Source: Halobacteriales archaeon QS_6_71_20 (GTDB lineage Archaea > Halobacteriota > Halobacteria > Halobacteriales > Haloferacaceae). From it: a stretch of DNA of 64,000 nucleotides. A model generated the notes under the pieces. That model was not told the DNA's origin and ran no database searches. It was given only the letters and a program-made list of their open reading frames with translations. The translations under genes were made by a program, and so were the position numbers. The stretch spans positions 1 through 64,000 of the forward strand of contig PXRU01000026.1 of assembly GCA_003020945.1 (NCBI GenBank). Direction: 5' to 3'. Below, piece by piece: positions 17,196 to 25,205 of the stretch; the first letter of the stretch is position 1, and every line of letters begins with the position of its first letter.

Positions 17196-17420
17196 GTACT
17201 GGAAACCCGCCCGGGAGCCGGAAGTACCTTCCGACTCCCGGCGGTCGGCGAGCGGCGCTCGGACCCCCGAAATCGCCGGTCTCGGACGATAGGGCCGAGG
17301 CGGTCGCGGAGGGGTGTCGGGCCGGCGCGGTTCGGCTCCTCCTCGGTGGTCCCGCCTCGCCGCTCGCTCCGCTCGTGGCTCGCCTTGCGCGGACGGCGCC
17401 CGCACCCGTGCCGCCCGTTT

Positions 17421-17447
17421 CCGAGGTCCGTCTGCGGTCGGCCTCGC
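17421..17447. repeat. 27-nt dispersed inverted repeat, copy 1 (diverged)
   Basis: Shares 23 of 27 positions with copy 3 at 47593-47619. The right half (CTGCGGTCGGCCTCGC) is identical, while the left arm is partly degenerate, so its hairpin is weaker. Confidence 0.5.
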
Positions 17448-17491
17448 TTCCCTCGTGGGCGGCTCGGCACGGAGACCTCGCCGCCGATCTC

Positions 17492-17518
17492 CCGAGGCCT
17501 CCCTTCGGTCGGCCTCGC
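17492..17518. repeat. 27-nt dispersed inverted repeat, copy 2
   Basis: Matches copy 3 (47593-47619) at 26 of 27 positions. CGAGGCC pairs with GGCCTCG around an 11-nt loop. It ends 1 nt before the eif6 stop codon region on the minus strand, so it could act as a terminator or processing hairpin for eif6. Confidence 0.55.
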
Positions 17519-17519
17519 T

Positions 17520-18185
17520 CTACTCGATGAAGCCCAGCGTGTCGTCGATCCGACCCAGCTCCGGACCGGTGGTGTCCTCGCCGACGGCGTAGCCGTCGTC
17601 GTTGGCGAGCAGTCCCGACCCCACCAGCGGCGCGCCGTAGTTGACGGTGCCGAGGTCGGCGTACACGTCGAGATGCTCCTCCAGCGCCTCCAGCTCCGGC
17701 TCCTCGCTGTGTGGGTGACACAGCACGCCGTCGTCGTTGGCGACGGCGGCGGTGCCGACGGTGTTGACGCCGCCCAGCGAGCCGCGCTTCACTGGCACGT
17801 CGAGCGTCCCCGCGACCACGTCGACCGCCTCGTCGGTCATCTCGGGGTGGACGTACGCGCCGTGGTCGTTCGCAAGCACGACGTTGCCGGCGGCGTTCAG
17901 CGTCCCCGGGAGCCGGCGGACGGGGTCGTCGGTCGCCGCCGCGAGGGCGTCGACCTCGCGGTCGGTCGCTTGCCGGGAGACGAGCAGCCCGTTCCCGTTG
18001 CCTGCGAGGAGCGCTCCGACCGTGCCGGAGCCGCCGACCGTCGTCCGGAGGACGTCGGCGCCGAGCTCCTCGGCCAGCCGGTCCGCGAGGTCGTCGTCGA
18101 CGTCGGGGCGCACGACGAGGCAGTCGCCGGCGGCGTGGGCGTAGACGCCGACGTACGACGATCCGGCGAACGAGGCGCGAAGCAC
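17520..18185 (-). CDS. eif6: Translation initiation factor IF-6 (aIF6)
   Basis: A 221-residue anti-association factor that binds the 50S subunit. The sequence shows the five-fold quasi-repeated layout of IF6: [61 protein letters not shown] and [19 protein letters not shown] 18185 is taken as start because it lies directly before the family start LRASFAGS and 5 nt after the rpl31e stop. It forms the conserved archaeal operon rpl39e-rpl31e-eif6. Confidence 0.95.
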   Translation of the reverse strand: MLRASFAGSSYVGVYAHAAGDCLVVRPDVDDDLADRLAEELGADVLRTTVGGSGTVGALLAGNGNGLLVSRQATDREVDALAAATDDPVRRLPGTLNAAGNVVLANDHGAYVHPEMTDEAVDVVAGTLDVPVKRGSLGGVNTVGTAAVANDDGVLCHPHSEEPELEALEEHLDVYADLGTVNYGAPLVGSGLLANDDGYAVGEDTTGPELGRIDDTLGFIE

Positions 18186-18190
18186 GCCCG

Positions 18191-18466
18191 TCAGGCCGGC
18201 TCCGCCTCGACGACGACCTCGCCGTCCTCGTCGAAGCGGGCCGCGCGGAGGCGAACCTTGCTCGGCGGGTTCTTGCGGCCGCGCTCCCAGACGGTCTCGT
18301 TGACCGCGGGGTCGAGGCGCACGTCGGCCTCCTCGACGGAGAAGTGCGTCGCGAGGTGGTCGCGGATGAGCGACATCGCCTTGTCGCCGCGCTCCCGGCT
18401 GGGCGCACGCTTCGCCTCGCGCAGCGGGACCGTGACGACGCGCTCCTCGAAGTCGTTGGCGCTCAT
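18191..18466 (-). CDS. rpl31e: 50S ribosomal protein L31e
   Basis: A 91-residue ribosomal protein of the large subunit near the tunnel exit. The family signatures [39 protein letters not shown] and [12 protein letters not shown] are present. Its ATG touches the stop of rpl39e with no gap, and its stop is 5 nt from eif6. Complete. Confidence 0.96.
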   Translation of the reverse strand: MSANDFEERVVTVPLREAKRAPSRERGDKAMSLIRDHLATHFSVEEADVRLDPAVNETVWERGRKNPPSKVRLRAARFDEDGEVVVEAEPA

Positions 18467-18619
18467 CTACTCGTCCGTGTCCGAGCGCCGCCAGTGGCGT
18501 CGCTTCGGGTTGCGGCTCACTTCCATGTCGGTTTTCATCATCACCCACGCCGGCACGCGGCTGTTCTGCCGCTCCAGCTTCGCCAGGCGCTTCTTCTTCG
18601 CCTTGGATTTCTTGGTCAT
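18467..18619 (-). CDS. rpl39e: 50S ribosomal protein L39e
   Basis: A 50-residue very basic tunnel-wall protein, too short for many gene finders. It starts at ATG 18619 with [20 protein letters not shown], continues [13 protein letters not shown] and [11 protein letters not shown], and its stop abuts the rpl31e start. All L39e hallmarks are visible. First gene of the rpl39e-rpl31e-eif6 operon. A T-rich GGTTTTCC lies about 30 nt upstream. Confidence 0.95.
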   Translation of the reverse strand: MTKKSKAKKKRLAKLERQNSRVPAWVMMKTDMEVSRNPKRRHWRRSDTDE

Positions 18620-18891
18620 GGTGTCGCACGGATTCGACGCCGGAAGGGAAAACCCTGTTCATCCGGGCGCGACGGCGGCGTCGACGCCCGCCCGGATCGT
18701 CCCGCCCGCACGCGACTCCCGGCTCCCGCCGACCGTCGTTCTTCCGGTCGTCGCCCTACCTCGCTCCCATCGCCACGACTCGTCCCGACCCAATGCCCGC
18801 CACTGCGACTCGCCGGTCCCGAGGGTCACGCTCCGGTCGAGCCGGGGCGACGTCGAAACCGGCTTGACCGTCCGCGCCCCCGGATCCGGTA

Positions 18892-19962
18892 ATGGCCCCG
18901 GCTGCCGTCGCCCTCGGCCCGCTTCTCGCGGACTCGGTCGCGCTGGCGGTCGAGGCGCTCGGCCGGGTCGCCCGCATCGCCGTGTTGATCGCGGTCGGCG
19001 TCCTCCTGGCGAACGTCGCCGTCGAGTTCGGCCTCGTCGAGCGGATCGCGGGGGCCTCGCGGTACCTCACCGGCCCGGCGAACCTCCCGGACGAGGCCGG
19101 CACCGCGATCGTCACGACCGCGGCGTCGACGACCGCGGGGTACGGGATGCTCGCGGACTTCCGGGAGTCCGGCCGCCTGTCGGACCGCGCGACGCTGGTC
19201 GCCGTCACGATCAACACGTTCTTCGGCTTCGTCCAACACCTGTTCACGTTCTACGTGCCGGTCGTGATCCCGATCCTGGGGCGGGAGACGGGCGTGCTGT
19301 ACGTCGGCACCCGCGGCGCCGTCGCGCTGGGGATCACCCTGACGGGCGTGCTCGCCGGCGCGCTGCTGCTCCGCGGCGGCGCGACCGTCGCCGGGTCGGC
19401 GGCCGCGGGGGAGACGGCGTCCGACGGCGGCACGGCCGCGGACGGCGCGGGAGCCGGCGACGGCGATGGGGACAGCACCGTAGCGACGGCCGAGGCGGCG
19501 ACCAGCGACGACCGCACCCCCCGCGAGCGGGTCGGGTCGGCCGCCCGGTCGACGTGGTCGACGCTGCGGCGGATCGTCCCGCGACTCGCGGTCGTGTACA
19601 CGCTCGTCACGGTGCTGGTCGCGCGGGTCGACCTGCAGGCGGTGTCGGCCGACGTCGCCGGTCCGTTCGCCGACGTCGTGGGCCTCCCGGCGGCGGTCGT
19701 GCCCGCCATCGTCGTGTTCGTGTTCGACACCACCGCCGGGGCGGCGGCGTTCGCCCCGCTGGTCGGCGAGACGCTCACGCCCCGGCAGGCGGTCGCTGGG
19801 ATGCTGGTCGGCGGGATCGTCTCGTTCGCGTTCTCGACGTTCAAGCGGTCGATCCCGTTCCAGTACGGGATCTGGGGCCCGTCGTTCGGCTCGAAGGTGA
19901 TCGCCGTGAACACGACGCTCAAGATCGCCTTCATCGGCGCGGCGCTGGCCGTGTTCCTGTGA
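18892..19962 (+). CDS. GATE/nucleoside-recognition-domain membrane protein
   Basis: A 356-residue integral membrane protein with about eight hydrophobic segments. Two nucleoside-recognition (GATE/SpmA-like) motifs appear: TTAASTTAGYGMLADF near residue 77 in the first half, and VFVFDTTAGAAAFAPLVGE near residue 277 in the second. A charged Asp/Gly loop of about 60 residues separates the halves. Family members are thought to move small molecules or gate transport; the substrate is not known. It is followed 123 nt later by a nucleoside deaminase, so a nucleoside-related role is a reasonable guess. ATG 18892 lies after a short GC spacer. Confidence 0.75.
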   Translation: MAPAAVALGPLLADSVALAVEALGRVARIAVLIAVGVLLANVAVEFGLVERIAGASRYLTGPANLPDEAGTAIVTTAASTTAGYGMLADFRESGRLSDRATLVAVTINTFFGFVQHLFTFYVPVVIPILGRETGVLYVGTRGAVALGITLTGVLAGALLLRGGATVAGSAAAGETASDGGTAADGAGAGDGDGDSTVATAEAATSDDRTPRERVGSAARSTWSTLRRIVPRLAVVYTLVTVLVARVDLQAVSADVAGPFADVVGLPAAVVPAIVVFVFDTTAGAAAFAPLVGETLTPRQAVAGMLVGGIVSFAFSTFKRSIPFQYGIWGPSFGSKVIAVNTTLKIAFIGAALAVFL

Positions 19963-20085
19963 CCGCGTCGCCGCGGAGGGTCCGCACCGACCGGTCGGGC
20001 GGTCGGTCGTCTCCGAGTAGCCGACCGGCCACGGACCGAGCCGATCCCGACGCATTCACACTCTCGCCCGGACCACGTCACGATC

Positions 20086-21387
20086 ATGGCCGACACACTC
20101 GCCGTCGCGGGCGGTCGCGTGCTCGACCCCGAACTCGCCGTGCGGGAGGCGGACATCCTGATCGATGTCGACGCGGGCGAGATCCTGGCGGTGGCGCCCG
20201 ACCTCGCCGCCGACGCCGACCGGACCCTCGACGCCGGCGGCGGCCTCGTGATCCCGGGGCTGGTCAACGCCCACTGTCACGTCGCGATGACGCTCCTCCG
20301 GGGGTACGCCGACGACGAGCCGCTGGAGACGTGGCTCCGCGACCACGTCTGGCCCGTCGAGGCCGAGCTCTCGGCCGAGGACGTCCGCGTCGGCGCGGAA
20401 CTGGGCCTCGTCGAGATGATCCGCTCGGGCGTCACCGCGTTCGGGGACATGTACTTCCACGTCGACGAGGTCGCCGCCGCGGTCGAGCGAGCCGGCGTGC
20501 GCGCGCGCCTCGGCCGCGGCGTCGTCACCGTCGGAAAGGACGAGGCGGCCGCCCGCGAGGACCTCGAGGAGTCGTTCGCGGTCGCCGAGCGGCTCGACGG
20601 CGCCGCCGACGGCCGGATCCGGACGGCCGTGATGCCCCACTCGCTCACCACCGTCGACGACGACCTGCTCGCGGCGGCGGCCGACCGCGCCGGCGACGCC
20701 GACGTGCCGATCCACTTCCACCTCGACGAGACGACCGACGAGGTCGACCCGATCGTCGACGAGCACGGCGTCCGGCCGGCCGAGCACGCCGACGACCTAG
20801 GGCTGCTCGGCCCCGACACCTGGGTCGCTCACGGCGTCCACGCCGACGCGACGGAGCTCGAACTGCTCGCCGAGCGCGACACGAGCGTCGTCCACTGCCC
20901 GGCCTCAAATATGAAGCTCGCCTCGGGGGCGGCGCCCGTCCAGGCGATGCTCGACGCCGGCGTCCCGGTCGCGCTCGGCACCGACGGTGCCGCCTCGAAC
21001 AACGACCTGGACGTCTTCGACGAGCTGCGCGACGCCGCGATGCTCGGGAAGCTCGCGGCCGACGACGCGGCCGCCGTCGCCGCGGAGTCGGCGGTCCGGA
21101 TGGCGACCCGGGGAGGCGCCGGCGCGCTCGGCGTCGGCGCCGGCCGGATCGAGGACGGGGCTCCGGCGGACCTCGCGGTGGTCGATCTCCAGGCGCCGCA
21201 CCTCTCCCCCGAGCACGACCTCGTCTCCCACCTCGTGTACGCCGCCCGCGGCAGCGACGTACGCCACACGGTCTGTGACGGGGACGTGCTGATGCGCGAC
21301 CGCAACGTGCTCGCGTTCGACGAGGCGGCCGTCCGCGAGCGCGCACAGGAGCACGCGGAGGCGGTCGTGGCGCGGACCGAGGCGTAG
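20086..21387 (+). CDS. dadD: 5'-deoxyadenosine / methylthioadenosine deaminase
   Basis: A 433-residue amidohydrolase of the MtaD/DadD group, which deaminates 5'-deoxyadenosine, MTA, SAH or adenosine to inosine products. Metal ligands are visible: NAHCHVAMT (H63, H65), IHFHLDE near residue 208, VAHGVHA near residue 248 and LGTDGAASNN near residue 302. Length is normal. It lies directly upstream of S-adenosylhomocysteinase on the same strand, which supports a role in recycling SAM by-products. The exact substrate preference cannot be read from sequence. Confidence 0.88.
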   Translation: MADTLAVAGGRVLDPELAVREADILIDVDAGEILAVAPDLAADADRTLDAGGGLVIPGLVNAHCHVAMTLLRGYADDEPLETWLRDHVWPVEAELSAEDVRVGAELGLVEMIRSGVTAFGDMYFHVDEVAAAVERAGVRARLGRGVVTVGKDEAAAREDLEESFAVAERLDGAADGRIRTAVMPHSLTTVDDDLLAAAADRAGDADVPIHFHLDETTDEVDPIVDEHGVRPAEHADDLGLLGPDTWVAHGVHADATELELLAERDTSVVHCPASNMKLASGAAPVQAMLDAGVPVALGTDGAASNNDLDVFDELRDAAMLGKLAADDAAAVAAESAVRMATRGGAGALGVGAGRIEDGAPADLAVVDLQAPHLSPEHDLVSHLVYAARGSDVRHTVCDGDVLMRDRNVLAFDEAAVRERAQEHAEAVVARTEA

Positions 21388-21582
21388 CGGACGAGGAACG
21401 GACGGGATCTCCGGCGGCGCGTGCCGGGCGACCTCCGCGTCGGCCGGACGCGAGCGAAGCCGAAGGCCGAACGAGGCGCGCAGCGGGTCCCGAGAGGGCT
21501 TTCGAAGCATCCTGAACTCACGACCCTGAAGCCTCCCGACCGTCGGGTCGTGCGACCGAGCGGATCGACCGACATCCGGCGG

Positions 21583-21590
21583 GATTATAC
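21583..21590 (+). promoter_or_regulatory. TATA element for ahcY
   Basis: GATTATAC is centred 27 nt upstream of the ahcY ATG, indicating that ahcY has its own leaderless promoter despite lying in the same direction as dadD. Confidence 0.55.
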
Positions 21591-21613
21591 CGCCCCCGGC
21601 CCATCCCGATCAC

Positions 21614-22903
21614 ATGAGTACGCAGTCGTATCCGCCCGTCACACAGCACCTCGACGACCCCGACGCGGCCCGCGCGGAGGGCCGCCGCAAGATGGACTGG
21701 GCGCTCCAGCACATGCCCATCCTCAACCACCTCCGCGAGCAGTTCGCCGACGAGCGGCCGTTCGCCGGCCAGACGGTCGGTATGGCGATGCACGTCGAGG
21801 CGAAGACCGCGAACCTGGTCGAACTGCTCGCGGAGGGCGGCGCCGAGGTCGCCATCACGGGCTGTAACCCGCTGTCGACCCACGACGACGTGAGCGCCGC
21901 GCTGGACGCTCACGAGAACATCACCTCCTACGCGGTCCGGGAGGTCGGCGACGAGGACTACTACGCCGCCATCGAGTCGGTCATCGCCCACGAGCCGACG
22001 GTCACGGTGGACGACGGGATGGACATGGTCGCGGCGATCCACGAGGACCACCCGGAGCTCATCGACTCCATCGTCGGCGGCTGCGAGGAGACCACCACGG
22101 GCGTCCACCGGCTGCGCGCGATGGACGCCGACGACGAGCTCCACTACCCCGTCTTCGCCGTGAACGACACGCCGATGAAGCGGCTGTTCGACAACGTCCA
22201 CGGCACGGGCGAGTCCGCCCTCGCGACGATCGGGATGACGACGAACCTCTCGCTGGCCGGCAAGGACGTCGTCGTCGGCGGCTTCGGCTACTGCGGCAAG
22301 GGCGTCGCCAAGAAGGCGGCCGGGCAGAACGCCAACGTCGTCGTCTGCGAGGTCGACTCCCGGAAGGCCCTGGAGGCCCACATGGAGGGGTACGACGTGA
22401 TGCCGATGGCCGAGGCCGCCGAGCGAGGCGACGTGTTCATCACGACGACGGGGAACCGCGACGTGATCACCCGCGAGCACTTCGAGGTCATGCAGGACGG
22501 CGTCCTGCTGGCCAACGCGGGCCACTTCGACGTGGAGATCAACCTCGACCACCTCGACGACCTCGCGGTCGACCGCTACGAGGCGCGCGACGGCGTCGAG
22601 GCGTACGAGCTGGCCGACGGCCGCCGCCTCAACGTCCTCGCGGAGGGGCGGCTCGTCAACCTCGCGGCGCCGCTGGCGCTGGGTCACCCGGTCGAGGTGA
22701 TGGACCAGAGCTTCGGCGTGCAGGCCGTCTGCGTGCGCGAACTCGTCGAGAACGGCGACGAGTACGGGGCGGGCGTCCACGAGGTGCCCGACGGTCTGGA
22801 CCGCGAGGTCGCCGAGGTGAAGCTGGCGGCCGAGGGCGTCGAGTTCGACGACCTCAGCGACGAGCAGCGCGAGTACATGAACTCGTGGCAACACGGCACG
22901 TAA
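21614..22903 (+). CDS. ahcY: S-adenosylhomocysteinase
   Basis: A 429-residue NAD-dependent enzyme that splits S-adenosylhomocysteine into adenosine and homocysteine, keeping methylation reactions running. Diagnostic segments: MAMHVEAKTANLVE, ITGCNPLSTHDDV, GGCEETTTGVHRL, VFAVNDTPMKRLFDN, the NAD-binding VVGGFGYCGKGVAKKAAG (about 218-235), and ANAGHFDVEI. The C-terminus lacks the KPDHYRY-type tail of many bacterial and eukaryal enzymes, as usual in archaea. It has its own promoter but is adjacent to the deaminase that could process the adenosine formed. Confidence 0.96.
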   Translation: MSTQSYPPVTQHLDDPDAARAEGRRKMDWALQHMPILNHLREQFADERPFAGQTVGMAMHVEAKTANLVELLAEGGAEVAITGCNPLSTHDDVSAALDAHENITSYAVREVGDEDYYAAIESVIAHEPTVTVDDGMDMVAAIHEDHPELIDSIVGGCEETTTGVHRLRAMDADDELHYPVFAVNDTPMKRLFDNVHGTGESALATIGMTTNLSLAGKDVVVGGFGYCGKGVAKKAAGQNANVVVCEVDSRKALEAHMEGYDVMPMAEAAERGDVFITTTGNRDVITREHFEVMQDGVLLANAGHFDVEINLDHLDDLAVDRYEARDGVEAYELADGRRLNVLAEGRLVNLAAPLALGHPVEVMDQSFGVQAVCVRELVENGDEYGAGVHEVPDGLDREVAEVKLAAEGVEFDDLSDEQREYMNSWQHGT

Positions 22904-23150
22904 CCGACCCCACCCTACTTCGCTCGGTGTGACGACCTCGCTCGTTGAGGGTGGGGCTTTGATGTGGTCCTCACCGTCAGTTGGCGCGACGGGGCGTCTT
23001 GTGCGCCCCGCCTACCGAACGCCTTTCGGGGTCGACGGACCCACCATTCGGGGCCGGGCTACTGCGGCCCGTACTGTGCCGGACTTGTGCCGGCACAGCA
23101 CTACCTGTTAGTACGGACGGCTCCGATTTAACAGCTGTCTCCTATCATAG
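22904..23150. other. Hairpin-rich non-coding stretch after ahcY
   Basis: About 250 nt with no convincing gene on either strand but four perfect inverted repeats in a row: CCCCACCCT/AGGGTGGGG (22908-22916 with 22948-22956), GGGGCG/CGCCCC (22991-22996 with 23004-23009), CGGGC/GCCCG (23055-23059 with 23067-23071) and CTGTGCCG/CGGCACAG (23074-23081 with 23091-23098). The first could terminate ahcY. The rest looks like a structured RNA or the leftover end of an IS200/IS605-type element. It is also less GC-biased than its neighbours. No transposase is left. Confidence 0.4.
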
Positions 23151-23200
23151 ATCGCCGCCCCCGGCTATCCAAGGTGACAACGCCGCGTTCCGGTCATCGA

Positions 23201-23803
23201 CTACAGCGCCACCCGCGCCCGCGTCTCGTAGACGGGTCCATCGTCCGTCAGCGTCGACTCGGCGAGCCGGACCGACTCGACCCGGAACCGGCCCACCGTC
23301 GGGTCCGCCTCCAGATACTCCAGCACGCGGTCCTTCCCGCGGGCGTCGTCCACCCGCGCGAGGGTGAGATGCGGCGTGAAGTCGTGGTCGGACGCCTCGA
23401 AGCCGAGCGCGACCGTCTCGCGCTCGACCGCCGCCGCGAGTCGGGCCACCCCCGCGGCCCCGCGCCCCTCGCGGACGCCGACCCAAACGACGGCGACGTA
23501 CTCGCGCGACGGGAAGACGCCGAGGCCGCCGACCTCGGCCTCGAACGGGTCGACGCCGGCGTCGCCGGACTCCGTCCGGCTCTCCGCGGCGCTTCGCCCC
23601 ACGCTCGCGACGGCGGTCTCAAGCGCCCCGGCGACGTCGCCGACGCGGGACTCGTCGACGTCGCCGAGGAACCGCAGCGTACAGTGCGCCTGCGCGGGGT
23701 CGGTGAGTCGGAGCCCCTCGACGCCGCGGAGCGGCTCCTGAACGGCGGCGAACGCGTCCGTCAGGCGGTCGGGGAGGTCGACGGAGACGAACAGTCGCGG
23801 CAT
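23201..23803 (-). CDS. thpR: RNA 2',3'-cyclic phosphodiesterase (2H family)
   Basis: A 200-residue 2H phosphoesterase of the ThpR/LigT type, which hydrolyses 2',3'-cyclic phosphate ends of RNA. The two His-x-Thr motifs are HCTLRFLG (from residue 40) and HLTLAR (near residue 150). The N-terminus RLFVSVDLPD and the product of normal length leave little doubt about the family. The in vivo RNA substrate is unknown. It is divergent from the TPR gene, 96 nt away. Confidence 0.9.
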   Translation of the reverse strand: MPRLFVSVDLPDRLTDAFAAVQEPLRGVEGLRLTDPAQAHCTLRFLGDVDESRVGDVAGALETAVASVGRSAAESRTESGDAGVDPFEAEVGGLGVFPSREYVAVVWVGVREGRGAAGVARLAAAVERETVALGFEASDHDFTPHLTLARVDDARGKDRVLEYLEADPTVGRFRVESVRLAESTLTDDGPVYETRARVAL

Positions 23804-23899
23804 ACGGACGCTCCACCGTCGAGACGGAAAAGCTCGGGGCGGCCTCCCCCTCGGGCCGTACGCGCAACATACATCCGTCCACACGGTCCAACTCGTAGC

Positions 23900-24742
23900 A
23901 TGAGCGACGACGACAACGGGCGGGACTCCCACGAGTTCTCGTCGGGCGAGGGGCTCGACCGGGAGTACGAGGAGTTCACGCTCGACCCCGAGGAGCTGAA
24001 CGCCGACCCCTCGCAGGTCGACCCCGTCGACACGCGCGTGCTGGCGGACCTGCTCGACGAGCGCAACGTCCCGGCCGACCGCGTCGACGTGGAGAGCCTG
24101 ATGGAGGTAGGGCTCTCGTACATCGGGATCAACCGCTTCGAGGAGGCGACCGAGACGTTCGAGCGCGCCGCGCGGTTCGCCGACGAGGACTCCTCGGAGG
24201 AGCAGGAGGCGTGGGTGAACAAGGGCGTCGCCCACGCGGAACTGGAGGAGTGGGACGAGGCGATCGGCGCCTACCGCGAGGCGCTGCGCATCGACGACGA
24301 CTCCGAACACGCCGCGAGCGCGGAGACGAACCTGGCGTACGCGCTCCACGAGAACGGCCAGGGGGAGCAGGCGCTGGAGCACGCCGAGAACGCCGTCGAG
24401 ATCGACCCCCGGTTCCCGCAGGCGTGGTACAACCGCGGCTTCTTCCTCGTCGAGCGCGGGCTGCTGGAGGACGCCGTCACCGCCTTCGACAACGCGATCC
24501 GGCTGGGCATGCGGACCGCCGAGGTGCTGGAGGAGAAGGCGCGGGCGCTCGACGAACTCGGCCGCGAGGACGAGGCCGAGCAGGCCGCCGAGCGCGCCCG
24601 GGAGATCCGCAGGGAGGCCGAGCAGGAGCTGGTCGAGGAACACGCCGAGGGCGGCGGGGGCGCGACCGACCGGGACCCGACCGGCGCGGGCGGTCTCGGC
24701 GGCGCGGGCGGCTCCGACGACCTCGACCTCGGGGGACCGTAG
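23900..24742 (+). CDS. TPR-repeat protein
   Basis: A 280-residue acidic soluble protein. Residues about 70-230 contain at least four tetratricopeptide repeats (for example WVNKGVAHAELEEWDEAIGA, NLAYALHENGQGEQALEHAE, WYNRGFFLVERGLLEDAVTA), which form a scaffold for protein-protein contacts. The last 45 residues are a Gly-rich disordered tail. Its stop abuts the ATG of the DUF424 gene, so the two share an mRNA. The partner is unknown. Confidence 0.88.
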   Translation: MSDDDNGRDSHEFSSGEGLDREYEEFTLDPEELNADPSQVDPVDTRVLADLLDERNVPADRVDVESLMEVGLSYIGINRFEEATETFERAARFADEDSSEEQEAWVNKGVAHAELEEWDEAIGAYREALRIDDDSEHAASAETNLAYALHENGQGEQALEHAENAVEIDPRFPQAWYNRGFFLVERGLLEDAVTAFDNAIRLGMRTAEVLEEKARALDELGREDEAEQAAERAREIRREAEQELVEEHAEGGGGATDRDPTGAGGLGGAGGSDDLDLGGP

Positions 24743-25102
24743 ATGGCCGACGACGCCGCGGACGGCCCCGAGCCCGGCCCCGGCGCCGACGCGGAGCTGG
24801 ACTGTCTGATCACGCGCCGGGAGACGCCCGAAGGGACGCTCGTCGCGGTGTGTGACGCGGCCGTGCTCGGGGAGACGTTCGACGACGGCACGGTGACGCT
24901 CGAGGTGAACGAGGAGTTCTACGCCGGCGAGGACGCCGTCGCCGGCGGCGCGGAGGCGGTCGTCGAGGCCCTGTACGACGCCGACACCGCGAACCTGGTC
25001 GGCGAGGGCTGCGTCGCCGCCGCCGTCGACGCCGGCGTCATCGACGCCGACCGCGTGCTTGAGGTGGGCGGGACGCTCCACGCCCAGCTGCTGTGGCTGT
25101 GA
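24743..25102 (+). CDS. DUF424 family protein
   Basis: A 119-residue protein whose C-terminal 100 residues match the small archaeal DUF424 family (RRETPEGTLVAVCDAAVLG, LEVNEEFYAGEDA, NLVGEGCVAAAVDAGVID). The first 20 residues are a low-complexity Asp/Pro extension. The ATG follows the TPR stop directly, implying translational coupling. The family's function is not established; its broad presence in archaea and frequent linkage to translation genes suggest a ribosome- or RNA-related role. Confidence 0.85.
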   Translation: MADDAADGPEPGPGADAELDCLITRRETPEGTLVAVCDAAVLGETFDDGTVTLEVNEEFYAGEDAVAGGAEAVVEALYDADTANLVGEGCVAAAVDAGVIDADRVLEVGGTLHAQLLWL

Positions 25103-25205
25103 GCCGGCGGCGCCGGGTCGAACGCGGCCTCGCGTAACCGATCCCGGGCACGTCTCCCCGGGGTGACCGAAGGGATGTTACCCCTTCGACCCCTCAGGTA
25201 CGGTA

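Larger units (their letters stand above)
17196..17519. other. Gene-free spacer with dispersed repeats
   Basis: The 324 nt between eif6 and rpl18a hold no credible gene. They contain a CGCTCGCTCCGCTCG run (17358-17373) and two copies of a 27-nt inverted-repeat element listed separately. The spacer interrupts what is often one operon (eif6 then rpl18a). An own promoter for rpl18a would have to lie near 17215-17230, but no good TATA is visible. Confidence 0.5.

Noticed and set aside
17067-21278. A 1403-codon open frame on the plus strand running through rpl18a, eif6 and several other genes
   Set aside because: It is antisense or out of frame to well-recognised ribosomal and enzyme genes and its translation is Arg/Pro-rich. 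Long spurious frames are expected at this GC content.
22904-23200. A tnpB or transposase gene fragment
   Set aside because: The hairpins resemble IS200/IS605 ends, but no frame shows the RuvC or zinc-finger motifs of TnpB, so only a non-coding feature is reported.
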